Source: an uncultured Tenacibaculum sp. | GTDB lineage: Bacteria; Bacteroidota; Bacteroidia; Flavobacteriales; Flavobacteriaceae | Assembly (NCBI GenBank): GCA_947496185.1 | Contig: CANMCD010000009.1 | Span: forward strand, 24,115 to 88,114 | Direction: 5' to 3' | DNA: 64,000 nucleotides | Shown here: positions 38,678-45,863 of the stretch, one piece after another | Position numbering within the stretch: the first letter of the stretch is position 1 | Layout of the letters: the number at the start of each line of letters is the position of its first letter | Program-made: the position numbers and the translations under genes | Notes under the pieces: model-generated | What the model was told of the DNA's origin: nothing | The model's input: only the letters and a program-made list of their open reading frames with translations | Databases searched by the model: none

Positions 38678-38704
38678 ACTATCAAATTCATTACTTTTGA
38701 TAGT
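38678..38704. repeat. 9-bp hairpin upstream of the metallopeptidase-like lipoprotein gene
   Basis: ACTATCAAA (38678-38686) and TTTGATAGT (38696-38704) around a 9-base loop, 50-75 bases upstream of the start codon at 38629. Position fits an operator or an mRNA leader hairpin. Confidence 0.4.
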
Positions 38705-38730
38705 ATCTATAGTTTATTATTGCTATACTT

Positions 38731-38787
38731 TTAGCAAATACTACGCAGTAGGATTTTTAGCTTTGGAAGTACAATCATTGTTCTCAA
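38731..38787 (-). CDS. Short ORF (18 codons) behind a perfect Shine-Dalgarno sequence
   Basis: On the minus strand, AGAGGAGGTGA (38802-38792) is followed after seven bases by a TTG start and an 18-residue frame (MRTMIVLPKLKILLRSIC) ending in TAA. The same frame is open upstream to an ATG at 38934 (67 residues), but the SD spacing favours the TTG. Strong SDs are rare in this phylum, so this may be a genuine leader peptide. Nothing is known of the product. A similar arrangement is at 39673-39714. Confidence 0.35.
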   Translation of the reverse strand: MRTMIVLPKLKILLRSIC

Positions 38788-38791
38788 GATT

Positions 38792-38802
38792 TCACCTCCT
38801 CT
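38792..38802 (-). promoter_or_regulatory. Strong Shine-Dalgarno sequence
   Basis: Reads AGAGGAGGTGA on the minus strand, complementary to the CACCTCC end of 16S rRNA. Unusual because Bacteroidota genes generally lack SDs. Confidence 0.55.
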
Positions 38803-39074
38803 TTTTTTAGGTAATTGTAGGCTATGAATAACGGTGTAAAGGAATCTGTAGGTGCTGAAATATGGGTTTCTCAGCAAAAATAAAGCTCCGCTATTATCGG
38901 TAATTTTAATGGTAGTAAGTTGGTTAGTTGTCATAAGGTGAAAATAAAAAGTTTCTTGTCTTTATAAAAATATCTAATACTATTTATCCATTATTTTTTA
39001 ACACTCAATACCAATGTAATACGTACTATGTACGCATATCATATCAAGCATTGGTTACTCCTTTGTGTAAGAAA

Positions 39075-39121
39075 GGATCAAAAGGGATTATATTGTAGGA
39101 TTAGTGCGTCCCTTTTGATCC
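39075..39121. repeat. 13-bp perfect inverted repeat (hairpin)
   Basis: GGATCAAAAGGGA (39075-39087) and TCCCTTTTGATCC (39109-39121) around a 21-base loop, in a 310-base gap without genes (38935-39244). Confidence 0.6.
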
Positions 39122-39149
39122 AAAAACTACTACATTATCTTTGACAATA

Positions 39150-39221
39150 CCCGTATTATGCATTTGCAAAAACTATGTTACCCAATTAATAGCCCTAAAA
39201 ATAAGTATGGCATAATACGGG
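39150..39221. repeat. 12-bp perfect inverted repeat with 48-base loop
   Basis: CCCGTATTATGC (39150-39161) and GCATAATACGGG (39210-39221). Follows the 13-bp inverted repeat in the same gap; the right arm is followed by GTATCCCT, similar to a palindrome near 45810. Confidence 0.55.
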
Positions 39222-39244
39222 GTATCCCTGACTAAATAAATTTG

Positions 39245-39676
39245 TTACGTATAACAGGCTTGTTGTGCCACTTGTTTTTCTAGTATATATAAGAACTCAG
39301 ACAGCTTCTCTTTGTCAATATTACTTAGGTCAAACGAAATGGAGGTACCGTTTTTTGCTGTTATTATCACTTGATTTTTAACATACGACAAGTACAGATC
39401 TCCAAAAACAATCATAGCAATTATCCCCACAAAAGCATATACGTATGCTGCATCAAACAAACTTATCATTCCCATAAAAATGGTGTATATAACCAACCAT
39501 ATAAAAAAGTTACTCTTATAAGTACTACCTACGGACACCGAACTTATTTGTGTCAGAACAATCGATGTATAATAACCTTTCGACATCCGATGGTAGTACC
39601 GAATTCTTTTGTTGGTTAAAAGAATCTGATGGTTATGTAGCTCCATTAAAAGTTTTTCATTGGCATATAATTTCAT
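39245..39676 (-). CDS. Two-helix membrane protein, PH-like
   Basis: This 143-residue protein starts KLYANEKLLMELHNHQILLTNKRIRYYHRMSKGYYTSIVLTQISSV, the pattern of bacterial PH (YdbT/DUF304-like) domains in which a short strand set leads into two membrane helices (FFIWLVIYTIFMGMISLF, AYVYAFVGIIAMIVFGDLYL), then returns to strands ('V.I.....G..I.F'). Function unknown, probably membrane-associated signalling or scaffold. Its ATG overlaps the stop of a 13-codon frame that has a perfect Shine-Dalgarno sequence, suggesting translational coupling. Confidence 0.75.
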   Translation of the reverse strand: MKLYANEKLLMELHNHQILLTNKRIRYYHRMSKGYYTSIVLTQISSVSVGSTYKSNFFIWLVIYTIFMGMISLFDAAYVYAFVGIIAMIVFGDLYLSYVKNQVIITAKNGTSISFDLSNIDKEKLSEFLYILEKQVAQQACYT

Positions 39677-39714
39677 GATTTAGGGGTTTTACGAACCATC
39701 AGCATTTTATTCAA
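39673..39714 (-). CDS. Short upstream ORF (13 codons) coupled to the PH-like gene
   Basis: A TTG at 39714, nine bases after GGAGG, opens a frame reading MNKMLMVRKTPKS; its TGA overlaps the ATG of the next gene (ATGA). It could load ribosomes for the downstream gene or regulate it. Similar in design to the short frame at 38731-38787. Confidence 0.35.
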   Translation of the reverse strand: MNKMLMVRKTPKS

Positions 39715-39720
39715 GTCATT

Positions 39721-39734
39721 TCACCTCCTTTCTA
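39721..39734 (-). promoter_or_regulatory. Perfect Shine-Dalgarno sequence
   Basis: The minus strand reads TAGAAAGGAGGTGA, complementary over 13-14 bases to the 3' end of 16S rRNA (TCACCTCCTTTCTA). Exceptional for this phylum. Confidence 0.6.
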
Positions 39735-39779
39735 CCTCACGCGCTTGTAATACGAACTACAATACACATGCTCTCGAAG

Positions 39780-39833
39780 AAAAAAAGCAACACCTACCTA
39801 TTTATTGGTTTAGGGTTCGGTGTTACTTTTTTA
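39780..39833. terminator. Bidirectional-looking hairpin with A/T flanks
   Basis: AAAAAAGCAACACC and GGTGTTACTTTTTT pair (one G-U) across a loop of about 22 bases. It separates the PH-like gene from the XRE gene's upstream region. Confidence 0.5.
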
Positions 39834-40074
39834 AGATTAAAAACCCCCCTCGTCATCTTTGCTTTTTATCTATGAGTCGAATGCTGCTGTGTCTCTTTTT
39901 TTAGTTTTGATTTTTTACCACAAATTATTACAATTTGTATCGTTTTAATTAGTTTATCTTTTTGGCTACACAGGCTTATTTCAATAACTTTGTGTTTACC
40001 TGTGTACAAATATACATACATTGTACGTAATAAAAAAATATTGTACCTATTTTTTTATATATTTTTATATCTCT

Positions 40075-40416
40075 ATGGATAAATCTGAATTAAGAGCATT
40101 TAGGAAGAAACATCAATATTCGAGGCAAGCATTTGCCGAAGCCATTGGCATCTCTGTACATACATTGGATGCATGGGAACAAGGAAGGCGTAATATTCCG
40201 AAAACAAAAGTTTCGCTTATCAATGCCCTCATCAATAATAAGGAGGCGAAGGTGATAAAACTGGGCAGTGAGGGCACCATTGAAATACAGAAAATCGTTG
40301 ACATCGTTATTGACAACTACACTAAATTTCAGGAAAATGAAGATTTTAAAAGCATACTAGACAAGTATGCTTTGGAAAGTTTAGAGGATTATTTAGCACA
40401 AAAACGTGCTAAATAA
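40075..40416 (+). CDS. XRE-type helix-turn-helix regulator
   Basis: The start is taken at MDKSELRAFRKKHQYS (40075). The open frame extends 18 codons upstream, but that part is low-complexity and non-homologous. The 113-residue protein has an XRE DNA-binding domain (SRQAFAEAIGISVHTLDAWEQGRRNIPKTKVSLINAL, residues about 15-55) resembling phage Cro/antitoxin-type regulators, and a C-terminal ~55-residue tail. No toxin partner is adjacent. Its last eight bases overlap the end of the convergent 65-residue gene. Confidence 0.83.
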   Translation: MDKSELRAFRKKHQYSRQAFAEAIGISVHTLDAWEQGRRNIPKTKVSLINALINNKEAKVIKLGSEGTIEIQKIVDIVIDNYTKFQENEDFKSILDKYALESLEDYLAQKRAK

Positions 40417-40606
40417 TACCCAAACGCTGCTTTAAAGCGTCAACCTCTCTTCGGATCATTTCTTTTTTATTGGCGACACTGTCTTTATCACATTCTTTGT
40501 GCAAATTCTCTAAATCTCTTAAAAGTTCTTCTTCTTGTTGTTTTGCTTTATCAGACAGAATTTTTGACTTTCTTATTTTTTTTAGGTAGTTTTTAGCATT
40601 ATTCAT
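40409..40606 (-). CDS. Small helical protein coupled to a membrane-protein gene
   Basis: This 65-residue, highly charged, probably coiled-coil protein (KAKQQEEELLRDLENLHKECDKDSVANKKEMIRREVDALKQ) has a start overlapping the end of the upstream 4-TM gene by eight bases, so the two are coupled. No signal peptide. Not recognised. Confidence 0.6.
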   Translation of the reverse strand: MNNAKNYLKKIRKSKILSDKAKQQEEELLRDLENLHKECDKDSVANKKEMIRREVDALKQRLGII

Positions 40607-41312
40607 TGTCTAGGGCGTTTTTCATGAGGGTTATACTTCTTTTTCTAAATATTTCTTTTTTGTTTTCTTTAATCAATTCTTTTTCTTTTACTTCAAATAA
40701 AATGAAGTCAAACACATCTTTAAGCAGTAACTGCAATTTTCCGATGTCCGAAAAATTATACTTCGACATCAAATACACCGAATACGAAATCAAAGTAGCC
40801 GTCACAGCGGAAGCGAAATAGTAGCTAACTACGCTTAGATCTCTTAAAGGTTGAAATATCCAGCACATATAAAAAATCGAAATACTTAAGATTGTTGTGT
40901 GTAACACCTTATATCCTATATCATTTGGATTTGAAGTATATACCCGAAATAGGTTAAAAATCGCATATAAAAAGACACCAAAAGCCCAACCAAAAGAATA
41001 AAAGAATTGATGAATACTAGTAAAATTAAAAACTTTATCCTCTTCTGCTATTCTGTTTAATTCCTCCCAAGCCAAATCAGCAGCTAGCTTCTCTTTTAGG
41101 TACAATTCGTACTCTTTGGTACCGATGGCTATTTTTTTGACATTCTCTAAAGCTATCGTTCTTTTGGCCTTTGCTTGAATATGTGTTTTTTTAGCAGTTA
41201 AAAATTTTTCACTTTTGGAAGGAAAAAAACTAGAAGAGAAGAAAGACAGTATACAAATAATAGCTATGAGATAAGGCATTAAGCTTTTAACTTTCTGAAT
41301 TATCCCCAACAT
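40599..41312 (-). CDS. Four-helix membrane protein of unknown function
   Basis: The long frame starts at 41426, but a small lipoprotein gene occupies 41287-41466 in another frame. A start at MLGIIQKVKSLMPYLIAII (41312), overlapping that gene by 26 bases, gives a normal membrane protein; MTNQKKNYSS at 41372 is an alternative. The protein has about four membrane helices (LIAIICILSFFSSSFF, FGWAFGVFLYAIFNLF, TILSISIFYMCWIFQ, SVVSYYFASAVTATLISYSVYLM) and a helical periplasmic or cytoplasmic loop with KAKRTIALENVKK. Family not recognised. It forms a three-gene coupled unit with its neighbours. Confidence 0.65.
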   Translation of the reverse strand: MLGIIQKVKSLMPYLIAIICILSFFSSSFFPSKSEKFLTAKKTHIQAKAKRTIALENVKKIAIGTKEYELYLKEKLAADLAWEELNRIAEEDKVFNFTSIHQFFYSFGWAFGVFLYAIFNLFRVYTSNPNDIGYKVLHTTILSISIFYMCWIFQPLRDLSVVSYYFASAVTATLISYSVYLMSKYNFSDIGKLQLLLKDVFDFILFEVKEKELIKENKKEIFRKRSITLMKNALDNE

Positions 41313-41466
41313 CTTGCCCTGGCCCTGCCTCATGTTTGTCGATGAACTGTAATTTTTCTTTTGATTTGTCATGTCTATTTTCAATTTCTTGTAAGGAGTT
41401 ATCCGTACAACTTGTGAATAAAACACTAACTATAGTAACTGTAATAAGTAGTAAAAATCTTTTCAT
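41287..41466 (-). CDS. Small lipoprotein (59 aa)
   Basis: On the minus strand, an ATG at 41466 opens a frame MKRFLLLITVTIVSVLFTSC, a perfect lipoprotein signal with lipobox LFTSC, followed by TDNSLQEIENRHDKSKEKL and ending GQDVGDNSES then TAA. It is only 59 residues. It overlaps the start of the four-helix membrane protein gene in another frame. The good lipobox and charged mature part argue for a real gene; function unknown. Confidence 0.7.
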   Translation of the reverse strand: MKRFLLLITVTIVSVLFTSCTDNSLQEIENRHDKSKEKLQFIDKHEAGPGQDVGDNSES

Positions 41467-41725
41467 TTTTATAAATAATTTGTGGTTAAAAAATCAGTTA
41501 TAAAAATACAATGAAAAGCTTTAATCGATAAGAAATTTCAGTAGTTAGTTAATATTTTATGCTATCTTATAATTATATTTTTTTATACCTTTCAAAAGTA
41601 ATACAAGATTTTTTAACATACAATACCCAATACCCCTAGTTTTTGAAGCGAAATTTTCGGAAATCACTGCCTAATATGGGGGCTGCTAACAAAAAATGTA
41701 AGGGTTGGGCAGTATCTTCAAAATT

Positions 41726-42359
41726 TTACGGATTCATTAAAATGCCATTTTTATATTTTTCACTACGGGTTTCTTTGCCATTTTTATCATAATATAACCA
41801 TTGCCCTTCTTTTTTCCCGTTTTTATACCTTCCCTCTTCTTTTAAAATCCCCGTCTCATAATAGTAGTCTTTGTACTTACCTGTTCCCTTAGCACCTAAA
41901 GTGGTTATATACAACACATCTCCTTTTACATTATAAACCCTATACCTGCCAATTAGCAATCCTTGGTTATAATTCATAGTTTTTACCAACCTGTTTTTAC
42001 ACTGAGTCTTCCAAAAACCATTTTTGTAGCCTTTGTTAAATGAGCCTTGTTCAATTATCCCTGTAGGCTCCCCTCGAAATGGCAGTGCAAAACGATAGTC
42101 TTTCCCTTCGTTATTTAATGAATACTTATATTCAGTAGTATCTTTTACTTCTCGGCGAAACATCACTATATAGTCTCCATTTGTAACTTCTTTATCATCT
42201 TCTATAAAAAAATAATACTCTTTACCAGACCGTATAGTTTTTTTTTAATTCTAAAGAACTTATAGGGATAATAGGATGAGGCGGTTCAATTATTTGTATT
42301 TGTGTCAAACCATGATAGTACAGAAATAAAAAAAACACTAATAATACATTTTTCATCAT
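41726..42359 (-). pseudogene. MORN/YwqK-like secreted protein, frameshifted at a poly-A tract
   Basis: The array's last member reads from ATG at 42359 (or 42356): signal peptide MKNVLLVFFLFLYYHGLTQ, then PIIPISSLELKKNYTVW and a stop. In the adjacent frame the protein continues as KKTIRSGKEYYFFIEDDKEVTNGDYIVMFRREVKD to 41726, with the MORN-like region intact. The shift falls at a run of nine T on the plus strand (42238-42246); eight would restore the frame. It could be a decayed copy, phase-variable, or a sequencing error. The C-terminal half is nearly identical to copies at 43195 and 44693. Confidence 0.82.
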
Positions 42360-42363
42360 ACCT

Positions 42364-42412
42364 TATTATAAAATTTTATTACATCATCTTGCATCGATTT
42401 CCATTGACACCT
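42364..42412. repeat. Repeated upstream segment of the MORN array, copy 1
   Basis: The segment TTATAAAATTTTATTACATC and following bases, directly upstream of the frameshifted array member, recurs at 43839-43890 and 45341-45390. It probably carries the duplicated promoter region. Confidence 0.5.
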
Positions 42413-42438
42413 ACAAATAGGGTAAGAGTTGTTTTAAC

Positions 42439-43137
42439 TTACGGATTAATTAACACCCCGTTTTTGTAATATTCCTTTTTAATAAAAGGTGTTATGTTCC
42501 CATCTTTATCAATTTCTGGCAAATATTCTTTTGTTGTTATCCAAAGTCCGTGTTTTAGCCCCTGTTTATAAGCTCCTAATACCGTTTCCTTGTATTTCTT
42601 GTTTTCAAAATGATATTTTCCATGTCTTTTACCGTTTTTATAGAAAAAAACCTCTTTTATTTCTTCTTCAATGTTTATTCGAGTATAAACACCGTGTTTT
42701 TTTCCTTTTTTATTGTACTTAGTAGTTTCTATAATATCTTGATCAAAAAAGCTTTTTTTTGTCCATATTCCATACTTTTTCCCTTTTCTAAAGTATCCCT
42801 CTTCTTTATAAGTATGGTTGTCCGTTATCAAAAAATATCCGTGTAATTTGTCATTTACATAATTAGAAACAGCTGCTAAATCCATACCCCCAACAGTTGC
42901 AATAAACCCTAACCACTCTCCTGTTTTTTTTCCATTAAGGTATCTTTTAATATCAATTCCTAAAACTTTCCCTTTTTTTGAATGAATTATATAATAATTG
43001 CCCGTTATGGATTTAGAACCTTTAATTACTTCCTGAAAATCAAACTTCGAAAGCTTGATATAATTGTCTTTGATGTGGGTTTGTGAGAAACAAACACTAA
43101 TAATAAAGTTAAAAATGATTAGATATTTATGTGCCAT
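42439..43137 (-). CDS. Secreted MORN/YwqK-like repeat protein
   Basis: This 232-residue protein has a signal peptide (YLIIFNFIISVCFSQ) followed by about six MORN-like repeats of 20-25 residues of the form 'ykNGkk.G.w..' (YLNGKKTGEWLGFI, FRKGKKYGIWTKKS, YKNGKRHGKYHFEN, YKQGLKHGLWITTK), ending YYKNGVLINP. It is the most divergent member of the five-gene array. Such proteins are often labelled YwqK-family antitoxins, but secretion argues against that role here; they may bind the envelope or polymers. Confidence 0.82.
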   Translation of the reverse strand: MAHKYLIIFNFIISVCFSQTHIKDNYIKLSKFDFQEVIKGSKSITGNYYIIHSKKGKVLGIDIKRYLNGKKTGEWLGFIATVGGMDLAAVSNYVNDKLHGYFLITDNHTYKEEGYFRKGKKYGIWTKKSFFDQDIIETTKYNKKGKKHGVYTRINIEEEIKEVFFYKNGKRHGKYHFENKKYKETVLGAYKQGLKHGLWITTKEYLPEIDKDGNITPFIKKEYYKNGVLINP

Positions 43138-43194
43138 GATATTTCTCAGATTATTTATACGATAAACATCTTAATAACAAACAACAAAACTCTA

Positions 43195-43830
43195 TCACTT
43201 AACCAACATTCCATCTTTATAATGCATTCTACGGGTTTCTTTACCATTTTTATCATAGTATAGCCATTGTCCTTCTTTTTTTCCGTTTTTATAATTTCCC
43301 ACTTCTTTTAAAACCCCTGTCTCATAATAGTAGTCTTTGTATTTACCCGTTCCCTTAGCACCTAAAGTCGTTTTATACAACAAGTCTCCTTTTACATTAT
43401 AAACCCTATACCTGCCAATTAGCAATCCTTGGTTATAATTCATGGTTTTTACCAACTTGTTTTTATACTTGGTCTTCCAAAAACCATTTTTGTAACCTTT
43501 GTTAAATGAGCCTATTTCATCAAAACCAGTATACTTTCCTTGACCTATATCAGTAGATGAAGGTGAAATATCATTTCCTTCTACGTTATAGGTTATGTTG
43601 TATTTTCTTTTCTTTACTTCTTTATAAATCCAAATACTATATGTTTTATTATCTTTAATACTATATTTTTCTTTTTTGAAAAAACTGTAAAACTTTCTAC
43701 CCTCCTTAATTTGAATATTCAACTGTAATGAATTTATAGGTATTGCAGGACGAAGTGGTCTATTTTTTTTGTACTGGGCATTTACTCCTTGGTATATAAA
43801 TAGTAGTAGTATTACGATTTTTATTCTCAT
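43195..43830 (-). CDS. Secreted MORN/YwqK-like repeat protein
   Basis: This 211-residue protein has a signal peptide (KIVILLLFIYQGVNAQ). The C-terminal ~110 residues (GSFNKGYKNGFWKTKYKNKL, YNQGLLIGRYRVYNVKGD, YKNGKKEGQWLYYDKNGKE) are nearly identical to the copies at 41726 and 44693, while the N-terminal half (RPLRPAIPINSLQLN, ISPSSTDIG) differs. This mix of a conserved repeat half and a variable first half suggests recombination among the copies. Confidence 0.85.
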   Translation of the reverse strand: MRIKIVILLLFIYQGVNAQYKKNRPLRPAIPINSLQLNIQIKEGRKFYSFFKKEKYSIKDNKTYSIWIYKEVKKRKYNITYNVEGNDISPSSTDIGQGKYTGFDEIGSFNKGYKNGFWKTKYKNKLVKTMNYNQGLLIGRYRVYNVKGDLLYKTTLGAKGTGKYKDYYYETGVLKEVGNYKNGKKEGQWLYYDKNGKETRRMHYKDGMLVK

Positions 43831-43838
43831 CGTATCTT

Positions 43839-43890
43839 AAATTATAAAATTTTAAAACATCGTCTTGTAAAGCCTTGCATTGATACCTTC
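43839..43890. repeat. Repeated upstream segment of the MORN array, copy 2
   Basis: Contains ATTATAAAATTTTAAAACATC and AAGCCTTGCATTGATACC; matches the upstream segments of two other array members. Confidence 0.5.
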
Positions 43891-43944
43891 AAAAAGATTT
43901 ACGGTTATAGTAACTTACTGATTAATTAAAACCCCATTTTTGTA

Positions 43945-44613
43945 TTATTCCTTATGAATTTCATTTCCTTTTTTATCATAATAAATCCATTCATTATGTT
44001 TCTTATTATTTTTATAGAATCCATCTATTTTTAGCACCCCTATTTCATAATAGTAATCGTAATATCTACCTGTACCATTTTTAAACATCTGATAGTCCTT
44101 ATATTCATCAGGAAATAAGGGGTGGGGTTCTGAAGGATATAGCGCTTTACCATCTGTATTGTATGTTTGATATTTGCCGTCTAAAACACCATTTTTGTAA
44201 TGCAATATTTTGACTGTAACATAATGAGGATACTTGGGTGTTTTTATTTTTTTTAGCCATTTGCCTTCTTTTTTCCCACTCACTATATTACCCTGTAAAT
44301 AACCATTTTGTATTGGAAGCGTTCCGCAATCAGGAATATTGTTTTTATCAGCTTTAAGAAATTTATGTAAATTGATTTTTACCGCTGCATTTACCAAAGT
44401 AGAATCCTTGTATTGATAGAACCCTTTTTCATTGATAATTAATTTTAACCTAGCAACCGCATCTTCTAAACTATAGTCATTCAAATACAATAAAAATAAT
44501 AAAGATTCTTCTTTAATTTCTTTAACTAAAGTAGTATCTAACTTAACCCTTTCTATTTGAGCAACACCGCTCAAAATAAACATTGAAAAAATAAAGAATA
44601 AAAGTCTATTCAT
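43945..44613 (-). CDS. Secreted MORN/YwqK-like repeat protein
   Basis: The start is taken at MNRLLFFIFSMFILSGVAQ (44613), a signal peptide; the frame is open 25 codons further upstream. The 222-residue protein has an N-terminal part without repeats (RVKLDTTLVKEIKEESLLFLLYLND), then MORN-like units (IVSGKKEGKWLKKI, YKNGVLDGKYQTYN, YEIGVLKIDGFYKNNKKHNEWIYYDKKG). More divergent than the 43195 and 44693 copies. It lies between them in the array. Confidence 0.82.
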   Translation of the reverse strand: MNRLLFFIFSMFILSGVAQIERVKLDTTLVKEIKEESLLFLLYLNDYSLEDAVARLKLIINEKGFYQYKDSTLVNAAVKINLHKFLKADKNNIPDCGTLPIQNGYLQGNIVSGKKEGKWLKKIKTPKYPHYVTVKILHYKNGVLDGKYQTYNTDGKALYPSEPHPLFPDEYKDYQMFKNGTGRYYDYYYEIGVLKIDGFYKNNKKHNEWIYYDKKGNEIHKE

Positions 44614-44692
44614 AACTATAGTATCATGTCTAAAAAAGTTCTTCCCTATCAAAAAAAAATTGTAGCGATTTATCACCACTTCCTTCAAAACT

Positions 44693-45340
44693 TTAGGGAT
44701 TCATTAAAATGCCATTTTTATATTTTTCGCTACGGGTTTCTTTACCATTTTTATCATAGTATAACCATTGTCCTTCTTTTTTTCCGTTTTTATAACTCCC
44801 CACTTCTTTTAAAACCCCCGTCTCATAATAGTAATCTTTGTACTTACCTGTTCCCTTAGCACCTAAAGTAGTTTTATACAACACATCTCCTTTTACGTTA
44901 TAAACCCTATACCTGCCAATTAGCAATCCTTGGTTATAATTCATAGTTTTTACCAACTTGTTTTTATACTTGGTTTTCCAAAAACCATTTTTGTAGCCTT
45001 TGTTAAATGAGCCTTGTTCAATTATATTTAATTCTCTATACTTATTTGGCTCGTTTTCATATCCACATTGAAAAAATTCTATTCTATTTCCATTCTTATC
45101 GATTAAAGTATCTTTTCTTCTTATTTTCTTATCATAATCATCATCCTGTATAACAAAACGTATGTTATACCCTCCTTTTAAAACCACTCCTTTTTTAGTT
45201 TTATAAATAAAATTCCCATCGATGGTATCAATGTTATATTGGAGTGAATTTATTGGTTTAAATATATTTGGATACGGTAATTTTTCATTTTGACTAAATG
45301 AAAAATAAGAAAATAAACTAAAAAATAGTACTAACTTCAT
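44693..45340 (-). CDS. Secreted MORN/YwqK-like repeat protein
   Basis: This 215-residue protein has a signal peptide (KLVLFFSLFSYFSFSQ). The N-terminal half is specific (IFKPINSLQYNIDTIDGNFIY); the C-terminal half (GSFNKGYKNGFWKTKYKNKL to YKNGILMNP) is nearly identical to the 43195 and 41726 copies at both protein and DNA level. First gene of the array in transcription order. Role unknown; secretion and tandem amplification suggest surface exposure and diversification. Confidence 0.85.
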   Translation of the reverse strand: MKLVLFFSLFSYFSFSQNEKLPYPNIFKPINSLQYNIDTIDGNFIYKTKKGVVLKGGYNIRFVIQDDDYDKKIRRKDTLIDKNGNRIEFFQCGYENEPNKYRELNIIEQGSFNKGYKNGFWKTKYKNKLVKTMNYNQGLLIGRYRVYNVKGDVLYKTTLGAKGTGKYKDYYYETGVLKEVGSYKNGKKEGQWLYYDKNGKETRSEKYKNGILMNP

Positions 45341-45390
45341 TTGTTATAAAATTTGATTACGTCATCTTATAAAGCCTTACATATGATTCG
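45341..45390. repeat. Repeated upstream segment of the MORN array, copy 3
   Basis: Contains GTTATAAAATTTGATTACGTC and AAAGCCTTACAT directly upstream of the first array gene, matching copies 1 and 2. Confidence 0.5.
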
Positions 45391-45402
45391 CCATAAGGAA
45401 AT

Positions 45403-45534
45403 TCAACATAAATCTAGCCCGTCTTGATTGTACGATACGGGAATTCCTCTATAAGAGTCATAGGCTTTTTGATACCTTGTATCTACATAAAAGAGATCGA
45501 TATCAAAGTTTAAAAAGTGTAGTGTAGTATTCAT
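45403..45534 (-). CDS. Possible small ORF (43 aa)
   Basis: An ATG at 45534 opens 43 codons (MNTTLHFLNFDIDLFYVDTR onward) ending TGA at 45403, in the 520-base gap upstream of the MORN array. No signal peptide or known motif. Only length and position support it; it may be a decayed fragment. The rest of the gap (45535-45863) is AT-rich with one inverted repeat. Confidence 0.25.
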   Translation of the reverse strand: MNTTLHFLNFDIDLFYVDTRYQKAYDSYRGIPVSYNQDGLDLC

Positions 45535-45800
45535 TTGTAATAGTGGTTAGTTGGTTATAATACTGTTTATAACTAGTATAACAAACTATGATAACTGCCA
45601 GTAACAAAACGTTTGATTTTTCCTTCTTTTATATTAAAAAAAGAATAAGGGGAAATCGTTAAGAAGTCTTCGTAGTTAATTTAGTATGTTATACCGTTTG
45701 TAAATTAAAATTTCGGACAACAAATAGTATTATTTTTTTGATTTCTCAAAAATAGTACAAGTCCCCTTACCGTACAATCCCCAGTAATACTGAAATTTAC

Positions 45801-45818
45801 ACTAGGGGTATCCCTAGT
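45801..45818. promoter_or_regulatory. 7-bp inverted repeat, possible operator
   Basis: ACTAGGG, GTAT, CCCTAGT. Similar GGGTATCCCT-type sequence follows the hairpins at about 39219. Nearby sequence ending GAAGCGAAATTTTCGGA-like recurs before the frameshifted array gene (about 41645). Confidence 0.4.
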
Positions 45819-45863
45819 ACCTAAAGCGAAATTTTCGGATTTTGTTTTATTAAAAAACTATGC

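Noticed and set aside
38788..38934. 67-residue protein with a KKRGGEIL motif
   Set aside because: That motif is just the translation of the Shine-Dalgarno sequence; the shorter TTG start behind the SD is more credible.
39715..39735. Fragment of a 16S rRNA gene, because the plus strand reads CACCTCCTTTCTA
   Set aside because: Only about 13 bases match; flanking bases do not resemble 16S, and on the minus strand it sits as an SD before a gene.
41726..45340. A toxin-antitoxin system based on the YwqK label
   Set aside because: All copies have signal peptides and no toxin gene is adjacent; the label reflects only the repeat fold.
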